From Candidatus Zixiibacteriota bacterium (lineage in GTDB: Bacteria > Zixibacteria > MSB-5A5 > GN15 > FEB-12), in assembly GCA_030591625.1 (NCBI GenBank), contig JAUVAR010000176.1, forward strand, positions 1 through 6,106: a stretch of 6,106 bases of DNA. The letters are read 5' to 3'. The notes beneath the pieces are model-generated. The model did not search any database. It worked only from the letters and a program-made list of their open reading frames with translations, and was not told the origin of the DNA. The translations under genes and the position numbers were made by a program. Below, piece by piece: positions 5,246 to 6,106 of this stretch (position 1 is the first letter of the stretch; each line of letters begins with the position of its first letter).

Positions 5246-5604
5246 GGGGGTGACCTGGTTTCGACGGGTGTGGTGAGGGGTTGTTTGCGTACCGAGGGTG
5301 TCTGGTTCCTCGTAAAACATCCGGGCAAAACAGTAATTGGTGAATCTAATTACGCCATGGCTGCCTAGTTTGTTCTAGGAATGTGCCCGTTGTACCCGAA
5401 CCTTTGTTTCCAGGGTCGGAATACAACGTCGCAAAAGGAAACTCGACCTGAAGATGTCTATAATTCGGGTTTAAAAATATAGGCTGGCCCTTGCGGTGGT
5501 TTGTCGATCGACAGCCGTTGGGGTGAGAAACTAAAGATCGACTACGTACGTAGAAGGCGACCTGGCGTCATATTCGGACGGGGGTTCGATTCCCCCCACC
5601 TCCA
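5246..5604 (+). ncRNA. ssrA: Transfer-messenger RNA (tmRNA), one-piece
   Basis: tmRNA rescues stalled ribosomes with SmpB and tags the unfinished protein for proteolysis. The tRNA-like ends are clear. GGGGGTG (5246-5252) pairs with CACCTCC (5597-5603) with a G-U at the third pair, as in E. coli. The 5' motif is GACCTGGTTTCGACGGG, and the T arm is GGGGG-TTCGATT-CCCCC (5580-5596). The discriminator is A5604, and CCA is not encoded. The tag frame is best read from GGT 5339 to TAG 5366-5368, giving GESNYAMAA; U and A at -5 and -4 match the resume-codon context. The stop lies in a hairpin CCTAG/CTAGG (5364-5379), as expected for helix 5. CGTTGTA (5388-5394) and TACAACG (5422-5428) form the next stem, followed by the pseudoknot region. 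ACTACGTACGTAGA (5541-5554), near the 3' domain, is typical of the family. At 359 nt the length is normal. Confidence 0.97.
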
Positions 5605-5732
5605 ATTGTAATGCGTTACCGTTCAATAAGTTATGTTATTTTAGGTTCGGCGTACACACCACCGAGCTTTCAAAAATATTTATTGGTTATATTAATTTAT
5701 ATATTAGGATCGTTGGTGTATAAACAAAATCA
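5605..5732. other. Convergent intergenic gap, no clear terminator
   Basis: This AT-rich gap lies between the 3' ends of the tmRNA and TPR-protein genes. Only weak pairing is visible (AATAA/TTATT at about 5625-5637 followed by TT, and a 4-bp TCGG/CCGA stem near 5647-5668). I could not identify a convincing intrinsic terminator for either gene. Confidence 0.4.
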
Positions 5733-6106
5733 CTAGTTTGTTGATTCGTTTTCTTTTTGCAGTTGAGCAAGTTTTGCTTTCCATTCGGCTGCTTTTTTAG
5801 CATATCCCTGATTTGGTTTGGCTTTGTTCCAAGCATCGTAATGATTTACAAATCCGTTTAGCACTTTTTTATAATGCTTACTTCGTTGCTCTCTATCTTC
5901 AAAAAGAATTTCATAAGTTTCTATCAAAAAATTGTCTGCTTCGTTAAACTCACCTAATGCTGAATGTGACCGCCCTAATGCTGAGAGAAAAACACCAAGA
6001 CGCCAAGCATGTCCCCCGGTAAAAATCTTTCGTGCGTTCTCAAGATTCGGTATAAGCAAATCTTTTGCTTCTTTGGTCAGGTTCATATCAACTAAAATGT
6101 ATCCAA
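5733..6106 (-). CDS. TPR-repeat protein, C-terminal part (5' end beyond window)
   Basis: At least 124 codons are present, ending with TAG at 5735-5733. An ATG exists at 6086, but the frame stays open to the window edge. The extra residues (GYILVDMNLTKEA) complete a tetratricopeptide helix pair, so the ATG is probably internal and the gene continues to the right. TPR-like units are visible: GYILVDM...LLIPNLENARKIF, then RLGVFLSALGRSHSALGEFNEAD..LIETYEILFED, with the small-residue and aromatic spacing of the family. The tail is a charged segment, KKAAEWKAKLAQLQKENE. TPR arrays mediate protein contacts. This style of tail (an Asp-Ala-Trp unit then AAEWKAKL) is what I associate with large bacterial Ser/Thr kinase-TPR or regulatory TPR proteins, but no kinase domain is inside the window. 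It is convergent with the tmRNA. Confidence 0.8.
   Translation of the reverse strand, partial: GYILVDMNLTKEAKDLLIPNLENARKIFTGGHAWRLGVFLSALGRSHSALGEFNEADNFLIETYEILFEDREQRSKHYKKVLNGFVNHYDAWNKAKPNQGYAKKAAEWKAKLAQLQKENESTN

Noticed and set aside
5324..5368. Longer tmRNA tag starting at GGC 5324 (GKTVIGESNYAMAA)
   Set aside because: The frame is open, but the base at -4 is T rather than A. The GGT at 5339 has the expected U-A at -5/-4 and gives a tag of normal length.
6084..6086. ATG as true start of the TPR protein
   Set aside because: The frame is open upstream to the window edge and the upstream residues continue a TPR helix; no convincing ribosome binding site precedes the ATG.

Overview
The window looks like chromosomal sequence from an uncultivated bacterium of the FCB superphylum (Fibrobacterota-Chlorobiota-Bacteroidota and relatives), most likely candidate phylum Zixibacteria or a close neighbour. 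This rests on three things. The large secreted protein carries an EIADVVIFTNFF / LSVADLVYL type I dockerin that I associate with Zixibacteria proteins. It ends in the NYPNPFNP C-terminal module common in FCB and related phyla. The tmRNA encodes a tag ending in YAMAA, which I recall from Chlorobi and Cytophaga-type tmRNAs. The placement is inference from memory, not from a database search.

Layout, left to right. A tRNA-Glu(UUC) gene reads leftward from a near-consensus promoter (5-136). A GC-rich, highly foldable block at about 383-479 lies directly behind its own good promoter (347-376) and has no downstream gene on its strand; I treat it as a candidate orphan small RNA. A PaaI-like hotdog thioesterase gene (510-947, minus) reads toward it. 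Next comes an unusually long AT-rich stretch without a convincing gene (948-2459). It contains several inverted and direct repeats, two possible very small ORFs with good ribosome binding sites, and a perfect consensus promoter (TTGACA-17-TATAAT, 2042-2070) that would give the following gene a leader of about 380 nt. The main gene (2460-5018, plus) encodes an 852-residue secreted multidomain protein and ends at a strong intrinsic terminator. After it lies a one-piece tmRNA gene (ssrA, 5246-5604), then the 3' part of a TPR-protein gene on the minus strand that runs off the right edge.

The genes do not form an operon or an obvious joint pathway. Each is a single transcription unit: two stable RNAs, a housekeeping-type thioesterase, a cell-surface or secreted protein and a TPR protein. 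I do not see a mobile element, CRISPR array or defence system. The part most likely to be undescribed is the 347-479 promoter plus structured RNA, whose hairpin loops carry GGA motifs, one of them matching the preferred CsrA/RsmA loop. The long leader of the secreted-protein gene is second.
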